Origin: Daedaleopsis sinensis
Taxonomy: Eukaryota; Basidiomycota; Agaricomycetes; Polyporales; Polyporaceae
NCBI GenBank assembly: GCA_033807695.1
Contig: CM066307.1
Span: 806,001-870,000, forward strand
Reading direction: 5' to 3'
Length of the DNA: 64,000 nt
Shown here: in pieces, positions 46,766-58,117 of the stretch
Position numbering within the stretch: the first letter of the stretch is position 1
Layout of the letters: every line of letters starts with the position of its first letter
Made by a program: the position numbers and the translations under genes
Notes under the pieces: model-generated
Told to the model about the DNA's origin: nothing
Seen by the model: only the letters and a program-made list of their open reading frames with translations
Database searches by the model: none

Positions 46766-47637
46766 GCCTCACTCGCGTGCCGCGCTTGCGTCGATGCTCA
46801 ATCCGCCCCCGTCGCTCTACGCAGTGCAGAGACAGTGTGACGCCCGGAAGAGACGGCGGCGCTCGGCGCGTACGCGCAGGAGGATGGGCATGCTGCAGCT
46901 CATGAACTTGAAGCACGCTTTTCACGACTCGGACTCGGACACACGTGTGGAGTAGGTTAATCACGTCGCACCAGACTGTGCGGCTAGTTCTCCAGCATAC
47001 AGTACAGCTCGTATAATCCTCGCCTCGGTATTCCTTACCCTATTACATCGGATCTTCTATTGTATCGTCTCGTTGCTATCCGGCACCCCGCTATCCTCCC
47101 CACCCACCTCTTCCCTGACTCGCTGTATGCGCATCCATGTAGCACTCCTGATCCTCTCCCATACTTATGCAATTACTATATGCTGGTTTCAACCTCTCCG
47201 CTCACGGACTGAAGTCGATGGTGTAGTCCAGCGTGTTGTCCGCGAGGCACGGTAAGCGTGTGCTGCTCGAATCGCCGTATGTGAAAACACTCGAATTTGT
47301 GGACCTACTCTCTGCGCGACACAGGTATACCAGTGCCTAATCACGCACGCGTGACATCACGCTTTCAACTTAGTGTGACTCAGTTCGCGTCGCACCAGCG
47401 TCTCACCAAATTAGCTTGAAGTTGTGAGCTCTTCTCATACAGTCATCATAAAAGTCGTTCGACATCACGCACACTCTTTCTAGTCGTGAACAACTAAGCA
47501 TTGCATTGAACGTATACATCATATATCTGGTTTTCTGCTTTCACTAGTATGACTCGGAGCACTCGCATGCCATTCTATGCTGCAAGTTGTTCTTCCACTC
47601 GCGATCGCTACGGTGTTCAGCGAGCGAGCCCACACGC
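46766..47637. other. Intergenic between convergent genes
   Basis: About 870 bp of 3' flanks. No gene, tRNA or clear repeat is visible. Confidence 0.5.
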
Positions 47638-49031
47638 TCACGGGCAGAACGTGATCGTGTAGTCCGCAGCACTGCCAGACGGGCAGTGGAAGAGCGCGGT
47701 GCCGCTCGGCTCGTCGTACGCGTACGCATACGAGTTCTTGCACCGACTCTCTGCGCGTGCCACCACGGAAGTCGTTAGCCTCGCAAAGTCCCACGTCGAT
47801 CCACACGCAGCAATGTGTACGCACTGAAGTAGTCGTAGTACTCCACACCGCTGGACGGGCACGTGTCTGGGGTGTCGTGGGTGCCGGTGCAGCAGTTCGG
47901 GTTGTTCGCTAGAGTGCCAGGGCGTCATGCGTGTCAGCGATGCCAATTCTTCTGCCGCGGCCTGGGGTAGCCATAGTGGGGGTACGCACTCGGGTCTCCG
48001 AGACCTGCGGCGCAGGCACTCTTGCATCCGACCACCTGGCCCTGCGGGTTGGTCGGGCCCTTGAGCGGCGCGGGGCCTGGAGTAACGGAACGTCAGTCTC
48101 GTTCGGCTTTGCGATGCCAAGGAGCACAGATTCCGTGCGCGCGACATACAGTCAGGGTTCAGGTCGGTAGGGCAGCTAGGGACGTCGCACCCCACGTTGT
48201 TCGTGATAGTCATGGGCAGGTTAAATCCGTCGACGAGGGAGACTGGGAGGAGAGGGGTAGGCAGGTAAGCACAGTCCACGAGTCGCTTGCGAGCCGTTTG
48301 GGTGCGCACCGTCGTAGTTGTCCAGGTTACCGGCCCCGTCTAGAGTGAACTCGGCGAGCGTGACGGGAGGAACACCCTGCCGACGCGTGCCAATGCATGT
48401 GAGCAATCGAGACGCGAATCGGATGTGAGGCGTATGAAACTCACGGTGCCGGTGTTGGGGTCGCACTCGAGACCGCCGTTGCAGCCCCCAGTAAGGCACG
48501 AGTTCGGGCCAGCGGGGGCCTGGCTGAAGTCGCAGTTGGTACGGCCCTATCGCAGCCTGTCAGCGTATCCTGAATGCTATAAGGATAAAGCCGATGCTAA
48601 CCCAGATGCGGCCTGACTTCCAGTCGTTCGGAACGTCGAAGGAGACGGACTGTTGGGCGTCCTGTTGCCAACTGTCACAGAACATTGGGTCGTTAATATG
48701 TGGTGTAGAGAACAGCGTCGAGACGAGCACATGTATCTTACCCCGTGGCTTGGCTTGGCTTAGAAGGGCTGGTCGGATCCGTGTAGAGCTATGTGAGGCC
48801 ACAGGGAGATGAGCACGAGAATGGTCATGTCAGTGCGGGTGGACAGGACGCACGGCAGGCCTGTTGATGACATGCGAACGTGTGAGTAGTAGATCGAGAC
48901 AAAGGCTCGGGGGGCGAGATGACGCACCAGATGGTGAAAGCGCAGTTGTTCTTGACGGTGAACGTGCGTGCGGCGGTGTCCGACACGAACACGGCGAGAG
49001 CGACGGTAGCGATAGAGAGGAAGCCCTTCAT
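47638..49031 (-). CDS. Thaumatin-like protein 1 (secreted)
   Basis: Small secreted TLP with a signal peptide (MKGFLSIATVALAVFVSDTAA) and the TLP fold: RTFTVKNNCAFTIWPALYTD, WQQDAQQSVSFDVPNDWKSGRIWGRTNCDF, SCLTGGCNGGLECDPNTGTGVPPVTLAEFTLDGAG, DNYDVSLVDGFNLPMTITNN, LKGPTNPQGQVVGCKSACAAGLGD, NNPNCCTGTHDTPDTCPSSGVEYYDYF and YAYDEPSGTALFHCPSGSAADYTITFCP. The many Cys fit the disulphide-rich fold, and the acidic-cleft residues appear present. TLPs bind or cleave beta-1,3-glucan and act in cell-wall remodelling or defence. At least seven introns. The second coding exon is 7 nt (48854-48860). The head-to-tail neighbour at 50668-52000 is a paralogue with the same first-exon length (104 nt). Confidence 0.92.
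48854..48860 (-). other. 7-nt microexon of thaumatin-like gene 1
   Basis: Reverse-strand GCCTGCC between an AACAG acceptor and a GTGCGT donor. With the preceding TG it encodes Trp-Pro-Ala of the conserved TIWPALYTD segment. Seven bases are not a multiple of three, so skipping shifts the frame. Confidence 0.85.
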
Positions 49032-50667
49032 GTTGAGTAGCGGTACTGGAAGGATGGATTCGAGGGCTCGATCAGTGCTTGTGGTGTTGAAAGCTGGTTG
49101 AGTCGATGAGGGTGTTGGGGGAGCACTTACGCTCCTTTATATCCCTCTCTGCGCGAGCTCGCTGCGCACGGCCGTCATAACCAACCGCTCAACGCTAGCA
49201 TCAGCGCGTATTCCCGAACGCCCTGCTGTACCGCACAAACAGAGCGTTCCGGCATGTAGCTGGCAGTGGTTTGAGGAGTACCCCGTGAGCACCTCCCCCA
49301 ATACTCGGGTCAGCCAAGCCTCTTCTCCGGGATATCGGAAACGGATGCGGTGTCGTATTGGAGTCGATCCTCCATTGGGAATGGAGAGAAGGGTAAGTGA
49401 TTCCGATCCTGGTCGGGACAGAGGCAGGGCGTATTCGACGCTTTGGGCAATTGCAACTTGTGAGAATACATTGGTAGCCTCTGCCTGCTCCCGGACCTAC
49501 CTTTCTGGTCGTGCGTCACCAATGCCGAGAGTTGTCCGTGACCCCGCCGTTGATACATTAGACTCATAGTTGGAGTAAAGTGCGCAGGGCGTTTGTGAGT
49601 GTATTCTTTGACTCTGTACTTGGCGTGATCATAAGAGTCAAAATGGCGGCGGCTCGATCGCTTTAGGAAACAAGTGACGGTTATCCACACGAGGCCAAGA
49701 AGTCGACAACAACCACGGGGCTATCGGTGAAGTGGAGAAAATATGTGCCAACTGCCATCCCTCCGACCTTGCCCCAGCGCGATCTGCCTCGGCTTGTATT
49801 CGTAACGCCTGATCGAAGCACAGATCAGGCTTCGTAGTGAGGTCATTAGCGCAGCGGGACGTCATCCTGTCGAATTGAAACGGACCCCTTCTAAGATTGA
49901 TGAGCACATAGGCGCAAAGAATGCTAATAACATACTACATTCGTTCGAGGGATGATATCGGAATGTTGATCTTTCCCCCGTCGTGCCGATTTGGGGCAAT
50001 TCTCCGGCGCACGCGACCTGCAGGGGAGCTACGAACAGACACCGTAGGAAGTTTGCCAGAGAGAGGGGGTCAGTGTACTCAGCTACAGGCGTGTGCCCGA
50101 GTAACAGCCGTTCCTTAGGATAGATGTGCGCGCCGAGCTTATCCAATCGACTCTTGAGGTAGTACTAGGGGTGACAACTATAATTTTGCTGGCAGCCGGA
50201 CCTTTCTGCTGCACATACTCCACACAGACAGAGAGCTATCTGTGTACTGGTGCTGAGGAGCGTCGCCGAGTATCACATTCTGGCCATGGCGCGTGTCGAG
50301 AAAGCAGAGTGAAATGCATGATGGTGGTTGAAACTCAGAGGAGGAAGAGTGACCGGATGGGAGGATTAGTAAGCATCGTCACAAAGCTGTGCTCGTTACA
50401 GTGCTCAAGCGCCGAATGTCGGTGTTAGTGCGGTGGCAGCCTGAGCCCACGCTGATCAGTCACTGCAATACATGATGCATGATCACCAGTGGCTTGTGTG
50501 TGAAGCATGTTAATTCGAATGCAGCTACTATTATTGCAGAGTGTTGCAAGTCTTGGCTACATTAAGAAAACCACGGTCCTTCGAATAATACTGTACTATG
50601 CATACCATCATGATCATGATGTCCATCATCTCTCGTTGCTTCGTATGGCACCGAGTTACGGTACCGT
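49032..50667. other. Promoter of TLP1 and 3' flank of TLP2
   Basis: About 1.6 kb. The left 250 bp carries promoter motifs shared with TLP2: GAGTCGATGAG at 49100-49110, a TATAT element at 49137-49146 and GCAGTGGTTTG at 49263-49273. The rest shows no supported gene. Confidence 0.5.
49137..49146 (-). promoter_or_regulatory. TATA-like element of TLP1
   Basis: Reverse-strand GGGATATAAA about 105-115 bp upstream of the ATG at 49031; the following CTGCGCA word is also next to the TLP2 TATA. Confidence 0.5.
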
Positions 50668-52000
50668 CTACTTCGGGCAGAACGTGACGGTATAATCGGC
50701 GGCCTTGTCCACGGGGCACGTCCAGAGAGCGGTGCCGCTCTGCTCGTCATACGCGTAGACGTACGAGTCCTTGCACTTGCTCTCTGTATCGGACGCCAGC
50801 GTTAGCTCGTCCAACATGAACAGATTCTGAGTAACGAACGCACTGAAATAGTCGTAGAACTGCACTCCGCTGGGAGGACACGTCTCGGGCTTGTCGTGGC
50901 TGCCAGTGCAGCAGTTCGGGTTGTTCTCTGGCGGCAAGAGTCAGTTTTTGTTCAGACTCAGCTCGAGTACGACGCTCGAGCGAATAAGTGTACGCACTGG
51001 GATCATCTCCAAGGCCTGCAGAGCAGGCACTGTTGCATCCGACGACTTGTCCGCTGGGATCGGTCGGCCCCTTCAGCTCTGCCGGACCTGGATGTGGTGG
51101 TCGAGGGAAGTCAGATTCGGGGCTAGCACACAGCAACTCGGACACAGCACTCACAGCCTGGGTTAAGATCAACGTTGCAACTAGCAAGGTGACATTGCTT
51201 GTTGTTCGTGATTTCCACGGGGATGTTAAAGCCGTCGACGACCGACACTGGTAATACTGTGTGAGTACCCCTTGTGATGGGCAGTCTCGGTCATGCCCGT
51301 GCTCACCGTCGTAATTGTCCGGGTTGCCATTGATGCCTAGAGTGAATTCCGCTAGAGTAGCGGGAGGAACTCCCTGTTGAAATCATAAGTAACTCAGCAA
51401 AGGTAGGAAGATTGAAAGGCTCACAGTGCCATTGTTAGGGTCGCACTCGAGCCCGCCGTTGCAGCCCCCGTCGAGGCACTGGGTCGGCCCAGGGGTTCCC
51501 TTGCTGAAGTCGCAGCCGCGACGGCCCTATGATCGCCCATGATTACATGGTTTCGAAATCGGGCGTAAAGCTACTCACCCAGATGCGACCTGCCTGCCAG
51601 TCGTTCGGAATGTCGAACGAGACAGTCTTGCCGGCGTCTTGCTGCCACCTGCATCGGCATCGAAGATACGAGGTATATTTAGTGAATAGCCTTGCAAAAC
51701 GAGGGATGATGTCTTACCCGGTGGGGTAGTTGGGCTTCGAAGGGCTAACTTTCATGTCGGTGTACAACTATTGCAAGCGAGACGGAGTTAGTATGCGGAT
51801 TATCATGACAAGATTCGGGGCATGCTAGACGCACCCCAGGCCTATTGTACAAGTGAATGAGTGAGGGTCGAACTAGAATGAGAGTGAAAAACGCACCAGA
51901 CGGTGTAATCGCATTTGTTGACGACAGTCATCTTGCGCGCCGCTACATCCGACGCGAGGACAGCGAGTGCGACGGCGGTAGTCGAGAGGATGGTCTTCAT
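50668..52000 (-). CDS. Thaumatin-like protein 2 (secreted)
   Basis: Tandem paralogue of TLP1. Signal peptide MKTILSTTAVALAVLASDVAA, then RKMTVVNKCDYTVWPGLYTDMKVSPSKPNYPTG, WQQDAGKTVSFDIPNDWQAGRIWGRRGCDFSKGTPG, CLDGGCNGGLECDPNNGTGVPPATLAEFTLG, DNYDVSVVDGFNIPVEITNN, LKGPTDPSGQVVGCNSACSAGLGDDPNNPNCCTGSHDKPETCPPSGVQFYDYF and YVYAYDEQSGTALWTCPVDKAADYTVTFCPK. Cys positions follow TLP1. The first coding exon is 104 nt (51897-52000), as in TLP1, and the second is the 7-nt microexon (51835-51841). It is predicted to be secreted and to act on the cell wall. It shares core and upstream promoter words with TLP1, so the pair arose by tandem duplication. Confidence 0.92.
51835..51841 (-). other. 7-nt microexon of thaumatin-like gene 2
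   Basis: Reverse-strand GCCTGGG between an AATAG acceptor and a GTGCGT donor; it encodes Trp-Pro-Gly of TVWPGLYTD together with the TG of exon 1. Confidence 0.85.
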
Positions 52001-52939
52001 GTTGAGATCGAAATTAAGGTCAAGGAGTTGAGTGGTACTGCTGAGTGGAGAAGTAGTCGAGTCGATGAGCCTACCGAGAAGATGCATGCAGCTTATATTC
52101 CTTTACTCACTGCGCAAGCCTGTCCACGGGCCGACGAGTCTTGCGCATCAACAAGGGTAGCTCCACAAAGTGAAGCATGCAGTGAATATTCGGTGTCCGT
52201 GTCGTTGCAGTGGTTTGGTGCTTTCGAGAGAGCCGACACGCACATTCTGACCAAACGGAGACGCAGCCCCGCTTGGAAGTGCTTGGCGGGCAACCTCCAG
52301 AAAGTGCAAGCAGGCGACGAGTTTAAGCGTATTGGGAAGAGTAGTGGAGCATGGTTGAAACACGGCGTAGATCACGGCGTGCAGCCTCCGTTAACCCTAC
52401 TACTGCCGACTCGGACTCTCCGTACGTCTTGCCTAGTACAAGCGGTTGGCTGATCGGCCCGTCACTGCGTGAGGTTCAGTAAGACTCTCCTTCCAAAGAT
52501 GTAGGAACGCACTTAATATCCCGCAAGACGAGTGTTATGCGTCAAGAACCGCAATATCTGCCTAGTTATTTGCTAGCGCCTTAGGGTGATTGACCACGCT
52601 AGCATAGCTATGTGCCATCATTTCAAAGGGCTAATCTGGGGTAGCTTGTCAGTCGTCGCCGAGCGGTCTCGCCGCGTCTCATAGCGCATCGAATGACGTC
52701 AAAGATTAACTGGCTGCATGCTCCTGATGTATCGGACACCACAGCTTCGTGGAGGGGCGTCAGAATTCTGTTGTGCTGAAACGCATCGCTTTGAGAGTCA
52801 ATCAGCTCGCAGTTGCGCCTAATAATCATACATCCGGTTCATGATCGCTTTTACGACTATCCGCCGCTTTATTGTGCCGGGGTCCCCTAGAGGCGGGCAC
52901 ATGTCCCCTACCTTCACCTAGTCCAGTGCCGGCGAACGC
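52001..52939. other. TLP2 promoter and urease 3' flank
   Basis: About 940 bp. It contains GAGTCGATGAG (52059-52069), a TATAT element (52092-52101) and GCAGTGGTTTGG (52207-52218), each also present before TLP1 in the same order. No gene is seen in the remainder. Confidence 0.5.
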
Positions 52940-55900
52940 TCAGAAAATGTTGTAGTACCGCGCGAGCGGCAGCTTCTCCGCCGGCTCGACGTCGGCGAGC
53001 TCGCCGTCGGCCCGGACCTCGTAGCTCTCGGGGTCGACTGTCATCTTCGGCGTCGCGTCGTTCCACTTCATGTCCTTCTTCGTCACTTTGCGGCAGTTGC
53101 GCACCGCCTCGGCGCGCTTGCGGAGCCCGTACGACGCGACCGTGCCCGACGCGAGCGAGATCTCGGACACGAACGTTACCGAGTTGAGCGCGGCGGACGC
53201 GGCGTGCGATCCCCACATCGGGCGCCCGATGAAGGGCTGCACGGTCGGGATGGAGGCGTTGGCATCGCCCATCTGCAATTGCAGCGCGAGCGGAGTCAGT
53301 GCTAGTCAGTCAGGCGGCCGAATGCAGATGGCGCAGTGGAGGCGGCGGGGGCGGGAAGCGCGGAATCCTAAGAAGGACGAACCTGTGCCCATGCGATGAC
53401 GCCCGACTTGATGACCATCTCGGGCTTCGCGCCGAAGTTCTCCGGCTTCCACAAGACGAGGTCCGCCAGAGTACCGACGGCGACTTGGCCAACGAGGTGG
53501 GAGATGCCATGCGTGATGGCGCTGGACGACAACGTGCGTGCGTGAGTCTCAGAACCACGGAGGCTGTCATAGGCAAGTAACGCAGAAGGACGGTCGGAGA
53601 ACGGAGCTTACGGGTTGATGGTGTACTTGGACACGTAACGCTTGACTCTGCCGTTATCGTTCCCTTCACGGTCGCCCAGGGCGGAGAGGGGCCCGCGGAA
53701 CTCGCGCATCTTGCTGGCGGTACGCCAGGTCCTGCTGACCACTTCGCCTACGCGGCCCATCGCCTGCGAGTCGGAGCTGATCATCGAGATGGCACCGGTG
53801 TCGTGGAGCACATCTTCGGCCGCCACAGTCTCCGCCCGGATGCGCGACTCGGCGAATGCAAGGTCCTCGGGGATGGACTTGTCCAAATGGTGACATACCA
53901 TAAGCATCTACGGCACAAGGCGTCAGAAGGTTGCGACACGCTCATCGGCACAATGTAAAGCCTACGTCGAGATGCTCATCGAGCGTGTTGCCGGTGTACG
54001 GCCGAGTGGGGTTCGTGGAGGACGGCAGGACATTGTCCAGACCGCAGACGACGATGATGTCTGGAGCGTGGCCTCCACCTATGGAATGGAACAATGGTCG
54101 GCATGCATTCTAGCAAAGCCTTTTTTGACATACCAGCGCCCTCGGTGTGATACGTATGGATGGTGCGCCCCCCGAATGCGGCGATGGTGGCTGCTCAGAG
54201 TCAGCTGGATTTAATCGCCTGGAAATGCCTGGACGCACTCTCGACAAATCCACTCTCGTTCAGGGTGTCCGTGTGAATGTTCACCTGTACGTCGTATTTG
54301 TCGCCGACGTCTAGAGCGCTGATGATCACCGACGGCGTCGAGCCCCAGTCTTCGTGCAACTTCAGACCAGCCGCGCCCGCCTTCACGATATCCTCCATCG
54401 CTTTGGTACCCGTGTCGTTGCCCTTACCAGTGAACGCAAAGTTCATTGGGAGACCATCCGTGGCGGCGAACATCTGTTGCATATAGAACGGACTCGGGGT
54501 GCACGTCGTCGCATTGGTTCCAGCACTCGGACCTGTCCCACCACCAATCATCGTCGTCGTGCCAGACGCGAGCGCCTCAGTGACCTGTTGCGGACAGATG
54601 AAGTGGACATGTGCATCGATAGCTCCGGCGGTGATGATCAGCTTTTCTCCAGCAATAACTTCCGTCGCCGAACCGACGACCAAGTCGGGATGGACGCCGG
54701 CCATGACGTCTGGGTTACCGGCTTTGCCGATGCCCTTGATTTTCCCGTCCTTAACCCCGATATCTGCCTGTACTAAGAGCGTCAGTGATGCGGGTCCCGA
54801 GGAGCAAATGAGTCTTACTTGCCTTGTATATGCCGGACCAGTCAACGATGAGAGCGTTGGTAATCACCAGGTCGAGTGTCTCCGCTGCTGACCTGCCAGT
54901 AGCCTGGCCCATACCCTCACGAATGGTCTTGCCTGCCCAGCGCTGTCAGCGGCAACGGTGGCTAGGATACATCACATCACTTACCTCCGCCGAACTTGAC
55001 CTCATCTCCATATACGGTCTGCAATGCGACACATTGGAATCAGGGGCAAACCATTGGTCACCCGAGATGCGCACCCACCTCGTCGCGCTCGACTTCAATC
55101 CACAGCGCAGTGTCTCCCAGGCGGACCCTGTCGCCAACAGTAGGCCCAAACATCGCGACATATGTGTCGCGCCCGATGTCCGTGTCCGCGGAGACCTCCA
55201 AAGCGCCGGGCTCGGGGACGTGTCCAAAGCCCTTCTGCACAAGACCGCTCACGATGTTCTCGGTCCGCGACAAATCGACGACGCCGCTGGCCAGCCGGTT
55301 GCCACCGGAGATGATCTTTGCGCCCGCAATCGAGCAGAGCGTGACTGTCTTTGAGTCACCAGGCTCGAACCGAACTGCGGTGCCAGCTGCGATGTCGAGC
55401 CGTTTGCCATAGGCCTTGCCACGGTCGAAGACAAGTGCAGCGTTGGTCTCGACGAAGTGGTAGTGCGAACCAATCTGTCAGAGATACACTGATGAGTTAT
55501 GGTTTCGGTTCGATCACAGTTAAAAGTTCCAGCTCAAACTGACACGGAAGTGTCGAGCGGCTTCGCAGGTGGCAAACTGGTACAATGATAGAGGGAGTGA
55601 CGCACCTGGATGGGTCGGTCGCCGTTGTTCGTGACACGAAGCTTGACGCGCTCTCTTCCCTGATTGATACGGATCCTGTCCTGCTTGACGACGACCGCGC
55701 CTGGTGCGTTCTCACGGGAGTACAGGGCGGGGGTGATAGTGGGGAATATATCGTTTTTAGGGACCGGGAGGAAGGAGCCATACAATGCCGCCTCTAGATC
55801 CCCATCCTCCGTACAAACAGGCTCGTGCACGGTTACGAGGAATACACTGATAAATGGTGACACGATTTGCGCGCATACATAAGCCAGGGAAAGTCAGCGG

Positions 55901-56269
55901 GGCATATGTGTATAAGAAGCGTATAGCGCACCCGTCGGGAAATGTACCCTCGACTTGGATCTCATGGAGAAGTGCCGAAACGCCGGGCAAGACATGTCTC
56001 CTCCCGAGCATCGTCTTCCCATGCTGCATAAGCTCCGCGACGGAGTGCTTGCCATCCCTGATGCGTTCTTGCAGCTGGGATGCGATAAGAGCGATGGCTT
56101 CCGTCTGGTTCAGTTGGAGACCGCGCGCGAGGCGTTTCTGTGCGAGAAAGCCCGCCTGGCGGTGCGCGCGCGTGTGTGCTATCAGCCCCGGCGGCCTCGC
56201 ATCAACGTTGACGAACGCGCATACCTGATGCAGCAAGAGCTTTGCTTCCTCTCTTGGAGAGATGCGCAT
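52940..56269 (-). CDS. URE1: Urease (EC 3.5.1.5)
   Basis: Nickel enzyme that hydrolyses urea to ammonia and carbamate in the cytosol; fungal ureases carry the gamma, beta and alpha parts in one chain. The gamma part starts [40 protein letters not shown] and includes [14 protein letters not shown] and VEGTFPDG. The beta part is [35 protein letters not shown]. In the alpha part, [11 protein letters not shown] holds nickel ligands, GLKLHEDWG the carbamylated lysine, [12 protein letters not shown] and [16 protein letters not shown] further ligands, and [12 protein letters not shown] the flap cysteine and catalytic histidine. It ends [10 protein letters not shown]. All active residues are present and the length is about 835 aa. 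The ATG at 56269 fits the family start. The first intron (56156-56224) is 69 nt and stop-free. Nickel loading requires accessory proteins, none of which is nearby. Confidence 0.96.
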
Positions 56270-57457
56270 GGCGCTGTCGATGGACAATGAGCAGCGGGGA
56301 CGTTGATGGGTCCAGGGATGGATGTGTTCGAGTAGGTACCGCGAGGGGCTAAGTTACAGTGGACGTCGAAAGCAAGTTCAGCCAGTGATCATGAATGATA
56401 AGCAGCATGTTCTATGGCCATTCATTTAGGCTAGTAGGGGGCTGCTGGGCACTGGCTGGGCAAATATTACCTCTGGTGGCGTTCCTAGTGTGGGGGGATA
56501 AGCGCCAATGAGCTCAGGAGACCTCAGAGCGACACAGATAAGACCACGATTAGATCTAGATGATGCCTCGAGGCAGCGCTACCCGCGACGAGAGCAGGAC
56601 TGACAGCACTCTCCAGACTGAGAAACTCTCTCTTCGTCTCCTCCTTTCACATCGTCTCTACATCTGTCTTCTGCCCACTTGCTACTACCTCACTGCTAGC
56701 TTTTATTAGAAACTCGTCCCTGCTTCATCATGACGGACACATCGACGCCGATGACTCGAACATTTTTCAAAAGTCGACTTGACGTGTCGTCCGGGAGCAT
56801 CTGTCGTACCTCAAGATATGAACGACCCGAATCGGCGAGCCACATTGCGTGTTCGTCGGCGTGTGCAGGGGTAGCGGATCTCGGGATGTGGTGGGATGAC
56901 CAGACTGTCCATACAATACAGTAAGTGCCTCCATTAACGATTATCTTATTGTGCGCCCATTGCGAAACTGCATGACCATATGAACGTCTCACATATGTGC
57001 GCCCACGGTATCTCCGTACGTTGTGTTTGAGCCCGCTGCAATGATCTGTCATCGGCGGTCGTAACGCTGTCCAGCATCAAGATGATCAACAATTGTCGAA
57101 GCCAGAAGTATTGCGACCATGTCCAAGTCTGCACCCCTCCTGCATCGCCCTGACATGCTCAATAGCATCGCCTGGTGCAGACATCGAGCGTTGACTCCGA
57201 GGATTCGTGGCACGGCACGGAACACAGCGTCGTGGGTTCAACGAGGCCGACCAAATGACTGCGGAACGCTCGGAGTTGACTCGAATCCTGGAGCCTGGCA
57301 GTGTCCGGCCGTCCGTATTTGGAAGGTAAGTCACGTGGGGTGGCGCATTGGGCGATAATAATACCCCGACCCTTGTGTTGACCGAGGACCACCCTTTGTC
57401 TTCCTCATCTTCCTCACGTCTTCGTCTCTCCAACCCTCTCTCTCTCATCTCCCATTA
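56270..57457. other. Divergent promoter region between urease and the hypothetical gene
   Basis: About 1.2 kb. No supported gene; the right 130 bp is a TC-rich leader. Frames at 56690-57130 have no domain content. Confidence 0.45.
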
Positions 57458-58117
57458 ATGTCGTGCGCTGTCGCGCTCCCCCATTCGAACCAGCAATCTT
57501 TCGTCACGCGGAAACGCACGATGTCGTTTTCTACGCCGACATCCATCAAGGCGGCCCGTACTCCCCTCCGCCGCACCGGGTCCTATCTGTCTCTTGCCGA
57601 CATGCAGGTGGCCGAATACACGCCTCTGTATGGCAGCAGCGGGTCCACAAAGACCTACACGTCTGGCGACAGCCTGGTCATCGGCCAGTACGACTCTCGT
57701 ATGCGGAGGCGGAGAGCTCCCGCTCCGCGCACACCCACAGCCCACGCCACACCGCACAAGTCGTCGTCTCAGCTTCTTATCCTCACATCCCGCCGCACTG
57801 CCCCGCGTCCGAGGTCTTCTTCTCCTCTTGCACCCGAGCGGAAACCCCTCCCCGAGCGGCCATCTCTCCCATGCACGAAGAAGCGGGAACCCGACTTGTA
57901 CCGCACGGCGATCGAGACGCGAATGCGTATGTCGCCCCAGGGTCGCAACATCCTCAGCATGGGGCCCCGGATAGCCATGTCGATCACCTCGGCCACGGAG
58001 GCTCTTGAGAGTCTCGTCGCCGCGCAGGGCGAACTCGACCGGCTGGATCTCCCTCTGAGCGCCTCGTGGGTGGACTTGAGCCAAGAGGACTGGGAGATGG
58101 TGGAGACCGACGCATGA
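57458..58117 (+). CDS. Single-exon basic hypothetical protein
   Basis: An intronless frame of 219 aa from the ATG at 57458; a second in-frame ATG at 57521 (MSFSTPTSIKAARTPLRRTGSYLSLADMQ) may be the true start. The protein is basic and Ser/Pro/Arg-rich, with no signal peptide or membrane helix. The N-terminal motif RRTGSYLSLADMQ has an RRxGS kinase-type site. The C-terminal third is more ordered: RTAIETRMRMSPQGRNILSMGPRIAMSITSATEALESLV, ending in the acidic, aromatic WVDLSQEDWEMVETDA. This two-part organisation resembles conserved short basidiomycete proteins of unknown function. Coding status is supported by length and composition contrast with its flanks. Confidence 0.65.
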   Translation: MSCAVALPHSNQQSFVTRKRTMSFSTPTSIKAARTPLRRTGSYLSLADMQVAEYTPLYGSSGSTKTYTSGDSLVIGQYDSRMRRRRAPAPRTPTAHATPHKSSSQLLILTSRRTAPRPRSSSPLAPERKPLPERPSLPCTKKREPDLYRTAIETRMRMSPQGRNILSMGPRIAMSITSATEALESLVAAQGELDRLDLPLSASWVDLSQEDWEMVETDA

